From: Pimelobacter simplex
Lineage (GTDB): Bacteria; Actinomycetota; Actinomycetes; Propionibacteriales; Nocardioidaceae
Direction: 5' to 3'
Length of the DNA: 64,000 nucleotides
Assembly (NCBI GenBank): GCA_016803235.1
Contig: JADCLI010000030.1
Location: 1-64,000, forward strand
In this document: positions 25,960 to 35,574 of the stretch, piece after piece
How the letters are laid out: every line of letters begins with the position of its first letter
Position numbering within the stretch: position 1 is the first letter of the stretch
The notes under the pieces: generated by a model
Database searches by the model: none
Told to the model about the DNA's origin: nothing
Seen by the model: only the letters and a program-made list of their open reading frames with translations
Made by a program: the position numbers and the translations under genes

Positions 25960-27009
25960 TCAGGGGCGCCGGTGGACCACCAGCAGCGCACGGTCGTCGT
26001 CGGGCGAGCCGACGGCGGCGACGAGACGACGGGCCAGCCCGTCCCACGCCCCGCGCAGCAGGGACTCGGCCTCCCCCATCATGTGGTCGATGCCGAGGTC
26101 GATGTCGCGGCGCGGCTCCTCGACCATGCCGTCGGTGTAGAGCAGCAGGCTGTCGCCGGGCGCGAGCCGGCCGCGGTGGCACGCGAACTCGGCGTCCTCG
26201 ACGATGCCGAGCACGGGTCCCTCGGGGCGCAGCGGCTTCCAGCGCCCCGAGCCCGCCTCGCGCTGCACCGCCGGCGGGTGGCCCGCCGAGCGCAGCTCGA
26301 AGTCGCCGGTGCGCAGGTCGACCGAGACGTGGACGGCGGTCGCGAAGCCCTCCTCCCAGGCACGCTGGAGGAGGTAGTCGTTGGCGGCCGGGAAGAACCG
26401 GTCGGGCGGCAGCGCTGCCACCAGGCCGCCCATCGCGCCGGAGAGCTGGAGGGCCCGGGTGCCGGCCGCCTCGCCCTTGCCGGACACGTCGACCACCACC
26501 AGCTCCATGCGGCGGCCGTGGTCGCCGACGGTCGCGACGACGAAGTCGCCGGCGAACGGCGAGCCACCCGCCGAGGAGAGCGCCGACTCCACGAGCCAGC
26601 CGGGCGGCAGGGCCGGGATCTCCCCCTGCGCGAGGATCCGGTCGCGGAGGTCGACCAGCATGGACTGCCCGCGCAGCGGCCCGACGCTGATCTGGCCGCG
26701 GCGCAGCGACATCACGATGACGAGCACCGCGATCGTCGCCATCACGCCCAGGGCCGTCGCGATCCGTGGGGTGTACTCCTCCTGCAGGACCCCGGCCGAG
26801 GTCAGCATCAGCAGGATGAACCCGGCGAACCAGGGCAGCAGCCGGCTGCTGAGGAACAGGATCCCGAGCACCAGGGGCAGGAAGATCAGGTTGATCGGGA
26901 CGTCCACCGGCTCGAGCCAGATCCCGACCACGACGAGACCGGCGAACGCGCCGAGCGCGACGGCGATCCCGAGGTCGGTCACCACCCAGCGGCGCCCGGC
27001 GGCGATCAT
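25960..27009 (-). CDS. SpoIIE/PP2C-type membrane protein phosphatase
   Basis: The 349-residue product has several membrane helices in residues 12-115, then a SpoIIE-type phosphatase domain: FAGDFVVATVGDHGRRMELVVVDVSGKGEAAGTRALQLSGAMGGLV and DSLLLYTDGMVEEPRRDIDLG, with metal-binding aspartates in both. Such enzymes dephosphorylate serine residues, often on anti-sigma-factor antagonists. The first metal motif is GDFVVATVGDHG instead of the common GGDWYD form. It starts inside the stop codon of nei1 (ATGA), an unusual pairing with a DNA repair gene. Confidence 0.87.
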   Translation of the reverse strand: MIAAGRRWVVTDLGIAVALGAFAGLVVVGIWLEPVDVPINLIFLPLVLGILFLSSRLLPWFAGFILLMLTSAGVLQEEYTPRIATALGVMATIAVLVIVMSLRRGQISVGPLRGQSMLVDLRDRILAQGEIPALPPGWLVESALSSAGGSPFAGDFVVATVGDHGRRMELVVVDVSGKGEAAGTRALQLSGAMGGLVAALPPDRFFPAANDYLLQRAWEEGFATAVHVSVDLRTGDFELRSAGHPPAVQREAGSGRWKPLRPEGPVLGIVEDAEFACHRGRLAPGDSLLLYTDGMVEEPRRDIDLGIDHMMGEAESLLRGAWDGLARRLVAAVGSPDDDRALLVVHRRP

Positions 27010-27842
27010 CGGGCTGCCCGCGACCGGAAGACGGGCTGGCAGCGCGGGCACCAGAACAGGTTGCGGCCACCGAGCACCTCGGTGCGCACCTTGCCCCGGC
27101 ACACGTGGCAGGCCTGCCCGGTGCGCCGGTAGACGTAGACCTCGCCGCCGTGGTCGTCGATCCGCGGCGGGCGGCCCATCGCCTCGGGGGTGTGCTCGGG
27201 CCGGACGGTGTCGATCCGCCCTGTGCGCACGCCCTCCGCCATCAGCACGACCAGATCGTCCCAGATCGCACCCCACTGCGTACGCCGAAGCGTGCGACCC
27301 GGGCGCAGCGGGTGGATGCGGTGCCGGAAGAGCACCTCGGCCCGGTAGACGTTCCCGACGCCGGCCAGCACCGTCTGGTCCATCAGCAGGGTGCCGATCG
27401 GCGCGCTGCTGCGGGAGATCCGGGCCCAGGCACGCTCGGGGTCGGCGTCCTGGCGCAGCGGGTCCGGGCCGGCCCTGGCGACCACGGCCGCACGCTCGGC
27501 GGCGGTGACCAGTGCGCAGGTGGTCGCCCCGCGCAGGTCGCCGTACGCGCCGGGACGGCTCAGGCGCAGCCGCACCTGCCCGACGGGCAGGGGGATCTCG
27601 TCGACGCCGGTGCGGACGTCGAAGGTGCCGTACAGCCCGAGGTGGACGTGGACGAACCGGTCGCCCTCGAACCGGACGAACAGCTGCTTGCCCCAGGCGT
27701 CGGCGTCGACGAGCAGGGAGCCGTCGAGCTGCGCTGCGGACTCGGCGAAGCGGCCCTGGGGGCTGCCGACCCGGACGCGGTTCCCCCCGAAGACCGCGGT
27801 CAGCTCGCCGGCGAGACGGTGGAGGGCATGACCCTCAGGCAT
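27006..27842 (-). CDS. Nei-type DNA glycosylase/AP lyase (Nei1-like)
   Basis: The 278-residue product starts with MPEGHALHR, where Pro2 is the Schiff-base nucleophile and Glu3 the acid of the Fpg/Nei family. The conserved Lys is in AWGKQLF, the helix-two-turn-helix region contains VLAGVGNVYRAEVLF, and the C-terminal zinc finger is CHVC-x16-CPRC. It removes oxidised bases from DNA and nicks the backbone. Overall it resembles mycobacterial Nei1 (for example VHVHLGLYGTF). Like that gene it is next to rpiB, overlapping it by eight bases, and it is coupled to a phosphatase gene downstream. Confidence 0.9.
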   Translation of the reverse strand: MPEGHALHRLAGELTAVFGGNRVRVGSPQGRFAESAAQLDGSLLVDADAWGKQLFVRFEGDRFVHVHLGLYGTFDVRTGVDEIPLPVGQVRLRLSRPGAYGDLRGATTCALVTAAERAAVVARAGPDPLRQDADPERAWARISRSSAPIGTLLMDQTVLAGVGNVYRAEVLFRHRIHPLRPGRTLRRTQWGAIWDDLVVLMAEGVRTGRIDTVRPEHTPEAMGRPPRIDDHGGEVYVYRRTGQACHVCRGKVRTEVLGGRNLFWCPRCQPVFRSRAAR

Positions 27843-28344
27843 CAGGTCCGAGGCCGAGCGCGGACTCGGGCAGGGGCGGCAGCTCGCCGGTGGCGTCGTA
27901 CGAGGTCAGCTGGCCGATGCGGCGCACGTGGCGCTCGTCGCCGGGGAACGGGGTGGTGAGGAAGACCTCGACCAGGCGCGTCATCTCGTCGAGGGTGTGC
28001 ATCCGGCCGCCGACGGCGACGACCTGGGCGTCGTTGTGCTCGCGCGCCAGGCTCGCGGTCTCCTCGGACCAGGCGAGGGCGGCCCGGATGCCCGTGACCT
28101 TGTTGGCCGCGATCTGCTCGCCGTTGCCGGAGCCCCCGATCACGACGCCGAGGCTGTCGAGGCCCTGCTCGCGGTCGGCGCGCACGCCCTCGGCGGCGCG
28201 CAGGCAGAAGACGGGGTAGTCGTCGAGCGCGTCGTAGACGAACGGGCCGTGGTCGACCGGCTCGTAGCCGTGCTCGGTCAGCCAGCCGATGAGGTGGGAC
28301 TTGAGCTCGAGGCCGGCGTGGTCGCAGCCGAGGTGAACGCGCAT
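27835..28344 (-). CDS. rpiB: Ribose-5-phosphate isomerase B
   Basis: The 169-residue product interconverts ribose-5-phosphate and ribulose-5-phosphate in the pentose phosphate pathway. Motifs are MRVHLGCDHAG, GGSGNGEQIAANK and SLAREHNDAQVVAVGGRMH. The position equivalent to the catalytic Cys of E. coli RpiB reads GSGNGE, so this is the actinobacterial type with a Glu base. ATG at 28344 gives the family-typical beginning; in-frame ATGs at 28353 and 28368 exist, the latter overlapping the upstream stop as ATGA. Confidence 0.93.
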   Translation of the reverse strand: MRVHLGCDHAGLELKSHLIGWLTEHGYEPVDHGPFVYDALDDYPVFCLRAAEGVRADREQGLDSLGVVIGGSGNGEQIAANKVTGIRAALAWSEETASLAREHNDAQVVAVGGRMHTLDEMTRLVEVFLTTPFPGDERHVRRIGQLTSYDATGELPPLPESALGLGPDA

Positions 28345-28364
28345 GGAGCCCATCCTCTCAGCAC

Positions 28365-29732
28365 TCATGCGCGGTGCAGGCGGCGGGCGGCCTCGGCGAT
28401 CGAGCCGCTGATCGAGGGGTAGACGGTGAAGGTCTGCGCGAGCTGGTCGGCGGTGAGCCGCTCGGTCACCGCGAGGGCGACCGGGTGGATCAGCTCGGAG
28501 GCCCGGGGCCCGACCACCACGCCACCGAGGAGGCTGCGCGAGCCGGGGGCGACGAAGAGCTTGACGAAGCCGTCGACGATGCCCTGCATCTTGGCGCGCG
28601 GGTTGGTGGCGAGGGGCTGCATGACCACCTCGGCGAGCACCTCCCCCGCGTCGACCTGCTTCTGGGTGACCCCGACGGTCGCGATCTCCGGGGAGGTGAA
28701 GACGTTGGAGGCCACCACCCCGAGGTCGAGCGGCTGCACCGCGTCGCCGAGCACGTGGGCCATCGCGATCCGGCCCTGCATCGCCGCGACCGAGGCGAGC
28801 ATGAACACCCCGGTGCAGTCGCCGGCGGCGTACACGCCGGGGGCGGAGGTCCGCGACACCCGGTCGACCTTGACGAAGCCGCCGTCGTCGAGGTCGACGC
28901 CGGCCGCCTCGAGACCGAGGCCCGCGGTGTTGGGGACCGAGCCGAGAGCGAGGATGCAGTGGGAGCCGGTGACCTCGCGGCCGTCCTGGAGGGTCACCGT
29001 GACGGTGTCGCCGGCACGGGTGACCGACTGCATCCGCGAGCGGCCGAGGACGGTCATGCCGCGGCGGGTGAGCACGTCCTCGAGCACCTGCGCGGCGTCC
29101 TGGTCCTCGCCGGGCAGCACCCGGTCGCGCGAGGACACGAGGGTCACCGGGATGCCGAGCGACTGGTAGGCGCTGGCGAACTCCGCACCGGTGACACCGG
29201 AGCCGACGACGATCACGTGCTCGGGCATCTCGGCCAGGTCGTAGACCTGCTCCCAGGTGAGGATCCGCTCGCCGTCGGGCTGGGCGGTGTCGAGCACGCG
29301 GGGCGTGGCGCCGGTCGCGACGAGCACCGCGTCGGCGTCGTACGTCGTCTCGGTGCCGTCGTCCAGCGTCGCGACCACCCGCGACGGACCGTCGAGACGG
29401 CCGCGGCCGTGGACGACCGTCACTCCCTCGCGGGCCAGCCGGCTCTCGATGTCGGCGGACTGCGCGAGGGCGAGCGCCTTGACCCGCTCGTTGACGCGGG
29501 ACAGGTCGACGTGGGGCGCCGCGACGTCGATGCCGAGCTCGCCGGCCTCGAGGAAGTCGGTCATCACCTCGGCCGTCGCGATCAGGGTCTTGCTCGGCAC
29601 GCAGTCGGTCAGCACGGCCGAGCCACCGACCCCGTCGGAGTCGACGACCACGACCTCCGCCCCGAGCTGGGCGGCCACCAGGGCCGACTCGTAGCCACCG
29701 GGTCCCCCACCGACGATCACGACGCGCGTCAT
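28365..29732 (-). CDS. LpdA-type NAD(P)H:quinone reductase (flavoprotein disulfide reductase family)
   Basis: The 455-residue product has the GxGxxG FAD fold (VVIVGGGPGGYESALVAAQLG), an NAD(P) fold (VIVVGSGVTGAEFASAY), an ATGATPR block, YAAGDCTG, and a dimerisation domain ending TVYPSISGSIAEAARR. The redox-active segment reads SAVLTDCVPSK: the first Cys of the CxxxxC pair is replaced by Ala, so it cannot be a lipoamide dehydrogenase. This matches the mycobacterial LpdA (Rv3303c) type, which reduces quinones. ATG at 29732 is used; ATG at 29741 is the alternative. Confidence 0.88.
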   Translation of the reverse strand: MTRVVIVGGGPGGYESALVAAQLGAEVVVVDSDGVGGSAVLTDCVPSKTLIATAEVMTDFLEAGELGIDVAAPHVDLSRVNERVKALALAQSADIESRLAREGVTVVHGRGRLDGPSRVVATLDDGTETTYDADAVLVATGATPRVLDTAQPDGERILTWEQVYDLAEMPEHVIVVGSGVTGAEFASAYQSLGIPVTLVSSRDRVLPGEDQDAAQVLEDVLTRRGMTVLGRSRMQSVTRAGDTVTVTLQDGREVTGSHCILALGSVPNTAGLGLEAAGVDLDDGGFVKVDRVSRTSAPGVYAAGDCTGVFMLASVAAMQGRIAMAHVLGDAVQPLDLGVVASNVFTSPEIATVGVTQKQVDAGEVLAEVVMQPLATNPRAKMQGIVDGFVKLFVAPGSRSLLGGVVVGPRASELIHPVALAVTERLTADQLAQTFTVYPSISGSIAEAARRLHRA

Positions 29733-29776
29733 GGCCGCCATTCTTGCAGCGGAAGCCCGGCCCTACGATTCCTGCC

Positions 29777-30646
29777 ATGCGTCTGTCCCGAGTCCTCGCT
29801 CCCGCCGCCGCCGTCCTCCTGACCAGCGCGGTCGCCGCCTGCGCGCCGGCCGAGGACGAGCCCGAGCAGAGCGGCAAGAGCGCGTCCGCCGACGAGTGCG
29901 CCGTCGCCGACCTCACCCTGGTGAAGGAGGGCACGCTGACGATCGGCACCGACTCGCCGGCGTACGAGCCCTGGTTCGTCGACGACGACCCGACCAACGG
30001 CGAGGGCTTCGAGTCCGCCGTGGCCTACGCCCTCGCGGAGGAGCTCGGCTTCTCGAAGGACCAGGTCAGCTGGGTGACCGTGCCGTTCAACAACTCCTAC
30101 AAGCCGGGCAAGAAGGACTTCGACTTCGACATCAACCAGATCTCGGTCAACCCCGAGCGCGAGAAGGCGGTCGACTTCTCCGACGGCTACTACTCCGCCG
30201 CGCAGGCCGTGATCGTGCTGAAGGACAGCCCCGCCGCCGAGGCGACCTCGCTGGCCGACCTCGCGACGTTCAAGATCGGCGCCCAGACCGGCACCACCTC
30301 GCTGACCGCGGTCCGCGAGGTGATCAAGCCCGAGCAGGAGCCGCTGGTCTTCCAGAACACCAACAACGCCAAGCAGGCGATGCTCAACGGCCAGGTCGAC
30401 GCGATCGTCGCGGACCTGCCGACCGCGTTCTACATCAGCGCCGCGGAGATCGAGGACAGCGTCCTGCTGGGCCAGTTCCAGTACGACGGCGGCGAGGCCG
30501 AGGAGTTCGGCCTGCTCTTCGAGCAGGGCAACGAGCTGCTCCCCTGCGTCAACGGCGCGCTCGCCTCGCTGAAGGAGGACGGCACCCTGGCCGAGCTCGA
30601 GCAGAAGTGGCTGTCCGACGTGGTCAGCGTGCCCGAGCTGCAGTGA
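29777..30646 (+). CDS. Amino-acid ABC transporter substrate-binding lipoprotein
   Basis: The 289-residue product has a lipoprotein signal with the lipobox ending SAVAAC and is of the bacterial solute-binding protein family 3: GTLTIGTDSPAYEPWF, GFESAVAYALAEELGF, DFDINQISVNPEREKAVDFSDGYY, IGAQTGTTS and LKEDGTLAELEQKWL. It should bind a polar amino acid outside the membrane and hand it to the permease encoded next. TACGAT lies seven bases before ATG (leaderless). It begins a three-gene operon with GTGA and TGATG overlaps. Confidence 0.93.
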   Translation: MRLSRVLAPAAAVLLTSAVAACAPAEDEPEQSGKSASADECAVADLTLVKEGTLTIGTDSPAYEPWFVDDDPTNGEGFESAVAYALAEELGFSKDQVSWVTVPFNNSYKPGKKDFDFDINQISVNPEREKAVDFSDGYYSAAQAVIVLKDSPAAEATSLADLATFKIGAQTGTTSLTAVREVIKPEQEPLVFQNTNNAKQAMLNGQVDAIVADLPTAFYISAAEIEDSVLLGQFQYDGGEAEEFGLLFEQGNELLPCVNGALASLKEDGTLAELEQKWLSDVVSVPELQ

Positions 30647-31503
30647 GCGGGCCGACCACGCACTGGCAGCCCAGCGAGCGCGAGCTCGCGCGGCGTCGTA
30701 CCCGATCCCGTCAGCGGCGGCACCGCGTCGTCGTCGCCAGCATCGCCACGGTGATCGCCCTCGTCGTGCTCGGCGCGGCGCTCGTGCTCTCGCCCGGCTG
30801 GCCGCGGGTGCGGGCCACCTTCCTCGACCTGCACCACGCGAAGGAGTCGCTGCCCAGCATCGTCGACGGCTTCTGGCTCAACGTGCGGATGTTCCTCATC
30901 GCCGAGCCGATCATCCTGGTCGCCGGCCTGGCGCTCGCGCTGGCCCGGCAGGCGACCTCGGCCTGGCTGGTGCCGGTGCGCGGCCTCGCCGTGCTCTACA
31001 CCGACGTCGTGCGCGGCATCCCCACGCTGCTGCTGGTGTTCCTGTTCGTCTTCGGCATGCCGGCGCTCGGGCTGGCCGGCATCCCGAACAGCATCTTCTT
31101 CTGGGCCACGGTCGCGCTGGTCGTGTCCTACTCGGCGTACGTCGCGGAGGTGCTCCGCTCCGGCATCGAGTCGGTCCATCCCTCCCAGCTCGCCAGCGCC
31201 GAGGCGTTGGCGCTGTCCCGGGCGCAGACGATGCGGCACGTCGTCGTCCCCCAGGCGGTGCGCCGCGTCGTACCGCCGCTGCTCAACGACTTCGTGTCGC
31301 TGCAGAAGGACACCGCGCTGGTCGCGTCGGTCGGCCTGTTCGACGCGCTCTTCGCCGCGGCCGACTACGGCAACTTCAACTTCAACTTCACCCCCTACGT
31401 CGTCGCGGCGCTGTTCTTCATCGCGATGACCGTCCCGCTGGCCCGGCTGTGCGACGTGCTCGCGCGGCGGCTGGCGCGGCGCGAACGGGCAGGAGCGCTC
31501 TGA
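30643..31503 (+). CDS. Polar amino-acid ABC transporter permease
   Basis: The 286-residue product has about five membrane helices after a basic cytoplasmic N-terminus. It carries the HisM-type permease block including TDVVRGIPTLLLVFLFVFG and the EAA loop region SYSAYVAEVLRSGIESVHPSQLASAEALALSRAQTMRHVVVPQAVRRVVPPLLNDF, which docks the ATPase. GTG overlaps the previous stop (GTGA). Only one permease is encoded, so it presumably acts as a homodimer. Confidence 0.92.
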   Translation: MSGPTTHWQPSERELARRRTRSRQRRHRVVVASIATVIALVVLGAALVLSPGWPRVRATFLDLHHAKESLPSIVDGFWLNVRMFLIAEPIILVAGLALALARQATSAWLVPVRGLAVLYTDVVRGIPTLLLVFLFVFGMPALGLAGIPNSIFFWATVALVVSYSAYVAEVLRSGIESVHPSQLASAEALALSRAQTMRHVVVPQAVRRVVPPLLNDFVSLQKDTALVASVGLFDALFAAADYGNFNFNFTPYVVAALFFIAMTVPLARLCDVLARRLARRERAGAL

Positions 31504-32261
31504 TGACGTCCTTGCTGGAGGTGCGCAACGTCCGCAAGACCTACCCGCGGCACGGCGAGCCCGGACGACGCGTGGTCCTCGACGACCTGTCCCTGAGCGT
31601 CGCCCCCGGCGACGTGGTGTGCCTGATCGGCTCGTCCGGGTCCGGCAAGTCCACGCTGCTGCGCTGCCTCGACCTGCTCGAGCCGATCGACGACGGCGTC
31701 ATCGAGCTCCGCGGGCGCGAGATCTCCGACCCGCTGGTCGACCCCCGGGTCGTGCGCCGCGAGATCGGGATGGTCTTCCAGGCCTACAACCTGTTCCCCC
31801 ACCTGAGCGTGCTCGACAACTGCACGCTGGCGCCGCGCCGGGTGCACGGCATGCCCGCAGCGGCCGCGAAGGACAAGGCGCGGGAGCTGCTCGACCGGTT
31901 CGGGCTCGGCGAGCACGTGGACAAGCACCCCGACCGGCTCTCCGGTGGCCAGCAGCAGCGGGTCGCCCTGGTGCGCGCACTGTGCACCGACCCCGCCCTG
32001 CTGCTGCTCGACGAGATCACCGCCGCCCTCGACCCCGAGCTGGTCGGCGAGGTCCTGGACATCGTCCGCAGCCTCGCCGACGCCGGTACGACGATGGTGC
32101 TGGCCACGCACGAGATGGGCTTCGCCCGGGAGGTCGCCTCCCACGTCTGCTTCCTCGACGGCGGCCGGATCGTCGAGGAGGGACCGCCGGCGCAGGTGCT
32201 GGGTGCGCCGGAGCAGGCGCGGACCCGGGAGTTCCTGCGCCGGGTGCTGCCCCAGGGCTGA
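31503..32261 (+). CDS. Polar amino-acid ABC transporter ATP-binding protein
   Basis: The 252-residue product has all ABC ATPase motifs: Walker A GSSGSGKST, Q-loop VFQAYNLFPH, signature LSGGQQQR, Walker B ALLLLDEITAALD and H-loop LATHEMGFAREVA. The IT in DEITAALD, in place of the usual PT, is a mild departure. It is the last gene of the operon, with its start overlapping the permease stop, and a strong terminator follows. Confidence 0.93.
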   Translation: MTSLLEVRNVRKTYPRHGEPGRRVVLDDLSLSVAPGDVVCLIGSSGSGKSTLLRCLDLLEPIDDGVIELRGREISDPLVDPRVVRREIGMVFQAYNLFPHLSVLDNCTLAPRRVHGMPAAAAKDKARELLDRFGLGEHVDKHPDRLSGGQQQRVALVRALCTDPALLLLDEITAALDPELVGEVLDIVRSLADAGTTMVLATHEMGFAREVASHVCFLDGGRIVEEGPPAQVLGAPEQARTREFLRRVLPQG

Positions 32262-32274
32262 CTGCCGTCCGCAA

Positions 32275-32323
32275 CGACGCGGCCCCCGCCCCGCGGCAGC
32301 GGGACGGGGGCCTGAATGCGTCG
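32275..32323. terminator. Convergent terminator between the ABC operon and lpd
   Basis: A 14-base stem with one mismatch (32281-32294 with 32299-32312, GC-rich) is closed by a 4-base GGCA loop. An outer 6-base stem CGACGC/GCGTCG (32275-32280, 32318-32323) flanks it. It lies between two convergent transcription units and can serve both. Confidence 0.75.
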
Positions 32324-32326
32324 TGA

Positions 32327-33727
32327 TCAGAGGTGGATCATGTGCCCGGCGATCCCGTGGATCGCCTCCTTGACCGCCTCGGACAGCGTCGGGTGGGCGA
32401 ACACGTTGCGGCCCACCTCGTCGGCGGTGAGGTCCCACTTCTGGGCGAGCGTCAGGGCGGGGAGGAGCTCGGTGACGTCCGGGCCGATCATGTGGGCGCC
32501 GAGGATCTCGTTGAACTCGGCGTCGGCGACGATCTTGACGAACCCGACCGCCTCGCCCAGGCCCTGCGCCTTGCCGTTGGCCGAGAACGGGAAGGAGGCC
32601 GTCTTGACGTCGTACCCCTTGTCCTTGGCCTGCTGCTCGCTGTAGCCGAAGGAGCCGATCTGCGGCTGGCAGTACGTCGCGCGCGGGATGAAGTCGTACT
32701 CGACCGGCATCGTCTCGGCGCCCGCCAGGTGCTCGGCGGCCACCGTGCCCATCGCGTCGGCGACGTGGGCGAGCATCATCTTCGCCGTCACGTCGCCGAT
32801 GGCGTAGACGCCCTCGACGCTGGTCCGGCAGAACTCGTCGACCTGGATCGCACCGCGGTCGGTGAGGGCGACGCCCGTCGCCTCCAGGCCGTAGCCCTCG
32901 AGCCGCGGGGCGAAGCCGAAGGCGGCGAGGAACTTGTCGGCCTCGAGGACCTGCTCGTCGCCACCGGCCGCCGGGGCAACACGCACGCGAACGCCCGAGC
33001 CGGTGTCCTCGACGCCCTTGACGGCGGTGGAGGTCAGCACCTTCACGCCGAGCTTCTTGTAGTGGCGCGCGAGCTCCTTGGAGACGTCGGCGTCCTCGGT
33101 CGGGACCATCCGGTCGAGGAACTCGACGATGGTGACGTCGACTCCGAAGTTCTTCAGCACGTAGGCGAACTCGACGCCGATCGCGCCGGAGCCGCCGATG
33201 ATGATCGAGGAGGGCAGGTTCTCGTCGAGGATCTGCTCCTCGTAGCTGACGATGTTCTTGCCGTTGACCTCGACGCCCGGGACCGTGCGGACCGTCGCGC
33301 CGGTGGCGATGATCAGGTTGTCGCAGGTGTAGTCGGCGCTCGAGCCGTCGTTGAGCGCGACCGTGACCGACTTCGGGCCGGTCAGCGTGCCCCAGCCGTC
33401 GATCTCGGTGATCTTGTTCTTCTTCATCAGGAAGTGGACGCCCTTGACGATGCCGGCGCTCACCTGACGGGAGCGCGCGTGCGTCGGACCGAAGGCCATC
33501 GTCGCGTCACCCTCGATGCCGAACTTGGCCTTCTCGTGGGTCAGCGTGTGGGCGAGCTCGGCGTTCTTGAGCAGCGCCTTGGAGGGGATGCAGCCGACGT
33601 TGAGACAGACGCCGCCCCAGTACTTCTTCTCGATCACGGCAACGGACTTGCCGAGCTGAGCTGCGCGGATCGCGGCGACGTAACCACCGGGGCCGGCACC
33701 GAGGACGAGGACATCGAAGTGGGTCAC
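32327..33727 (-). CDS. lpd: Dihydrolipoyl dehydrogenase
   Basis: The 466-residue product is the E3 flavoprotein that reoxidises dihydrolipoamide in 2-oxo-acid dehydrogenase complexes. It has the FAD fold ([21 protein letters not shown]), the redox disulfide [13 protein letters not shown], the NAD fold ([22 protein letters not shown]), and the C-terminal catalytic pair HPTLSE. Unlike the reductase at 28365-29732 it keeps both cysteines. GTG at 33727 has TACGCT seven bases upstream, so it looks leaderless. Confidence 0.95.
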   Translation of the reverse strand: MTHFDVLVLGAGPGGYVAAIRAAQLGKSVAVIEKKYWGGVCLNVGCIPSKALLKNAELAHTLTHEKAKFGIEGDATMAFGPTHARSRQVSAGIVKGVHFLMKKNKITEIDGWGTLTGPKSVTVALNDGSSADYTCDNLIIATGATVRTVPGVEVNGKNIVSYEEQILDENLPSSIIIGGSGAIGVEFAYVLKNFGVDVTIVEFLDRMVPTEDADVSKELARHYKKLGVKVLTSTAVKGVEDTGSGVRVRVAPAAGGDEQVLEADKFLAAFGFAPRLEGYGLEATGVALTDRGAIQVDEFCRTSVEGVYAIGDVTAKMMLAHVADAMGTVAAEHLAGAETMPVEYDFIPRATYCQPQIGSFGYSEQQAKDKGYDVKTASFPFSANGKAQGLGEAVGFVKIVADAEFNEILGAHMIGPDVTELLPALTLAQKWDLTADEVGRNVFAHPTLSEAVKEAIHGIAGHMIHL

Positions 33728-33845
33728 GACAGCCAGCGTAGTAGGGCCCCTCCTTGTGTCGGACATCACGCTCACGGCAGAGTGCACCTACCCACGAGTA
33801 CGGCGGCATCGGGTCGCCGTCCACGAAGAGGAAGCTGCTCCCTCC

Positions 33846-35033
<1,188 letters not shown>

Positions 35034-35073
35034 CCTCCCGGCGGCGTACGACGTCACCCACTAGCCTGAGCCC

Positions 35074-35526
35074 GTGACGTCGTACGCCGCCTACGGCACC
35101 AACCTCGACCCCCAGCGGATGGGCGAGCGGTGCCCCCACTCGCCGCTGCAGACCACCGGCTGGCTGACCGGGTGGCGGTTGACCTTCGGCGGCGAGGAGC
35201 ACGGCTGGGACGGGGCGCTGGCGACGATCGCGCCGGACCCGATGAGCGCGGTCTTCGTCGCGGTCTACGACGTCAGCCCGCTCGACGAGCCGAGCCTGGA
35301 CCAGTGGGAGTCGGCCGACTCCGGGCTCTACCGCAAGACCAAGGTGCGGATCTCCACCATGGCCGGCGAGGTCGTCGCCTGGACCTACGTGCTCGACGCG
35401 TACGAGGGCGGGCTGCCCTCGGCGTCGTACCTCGGGGTGCTGGCGGACGCGGCCGAGGCCGCCGACGCACCGGCCGACTACGTCACCGGCCTGCGCTCCC
35501 GCGCCTGCCGCTCGACCGGCCTGTAG
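35074..35526 (+). CDS. Gamma-glutamylcyclotransferase-like protein
   Basis: The 150-residue product opens with the family signature [17 protein letters not shown] (the YGSN-type substrate loop, here YGTN). Later blocks include [20 protein letters not shown], consistent with the conserved acid, and [22 protein letters not shown]. Such enzymes or domains release 5-oxoproline from gamma-glutamyl amines or peptides. GTG is preceded at six bases by TAGCCT (leaderless). Confidence 0.82.
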   Translation: MTSYAAYGTNLDPQRMGERCPHSPLQTTGWLTGWRLTFGGEEHGWDGALATIAPDPMSAVFVAVYDVSPLDEPSLDQWESADSGLYRKTKVRISTMAGEVVAWTYVLDAYEGGLPSASYLGVLADAAEAADAPADYVTGLRSRACRSTGL

Positions 35527-35574
35527 ATCACTGCCGGGGCGTGACCCCACGCAAACCTGAATCGTTGTCAGGTC

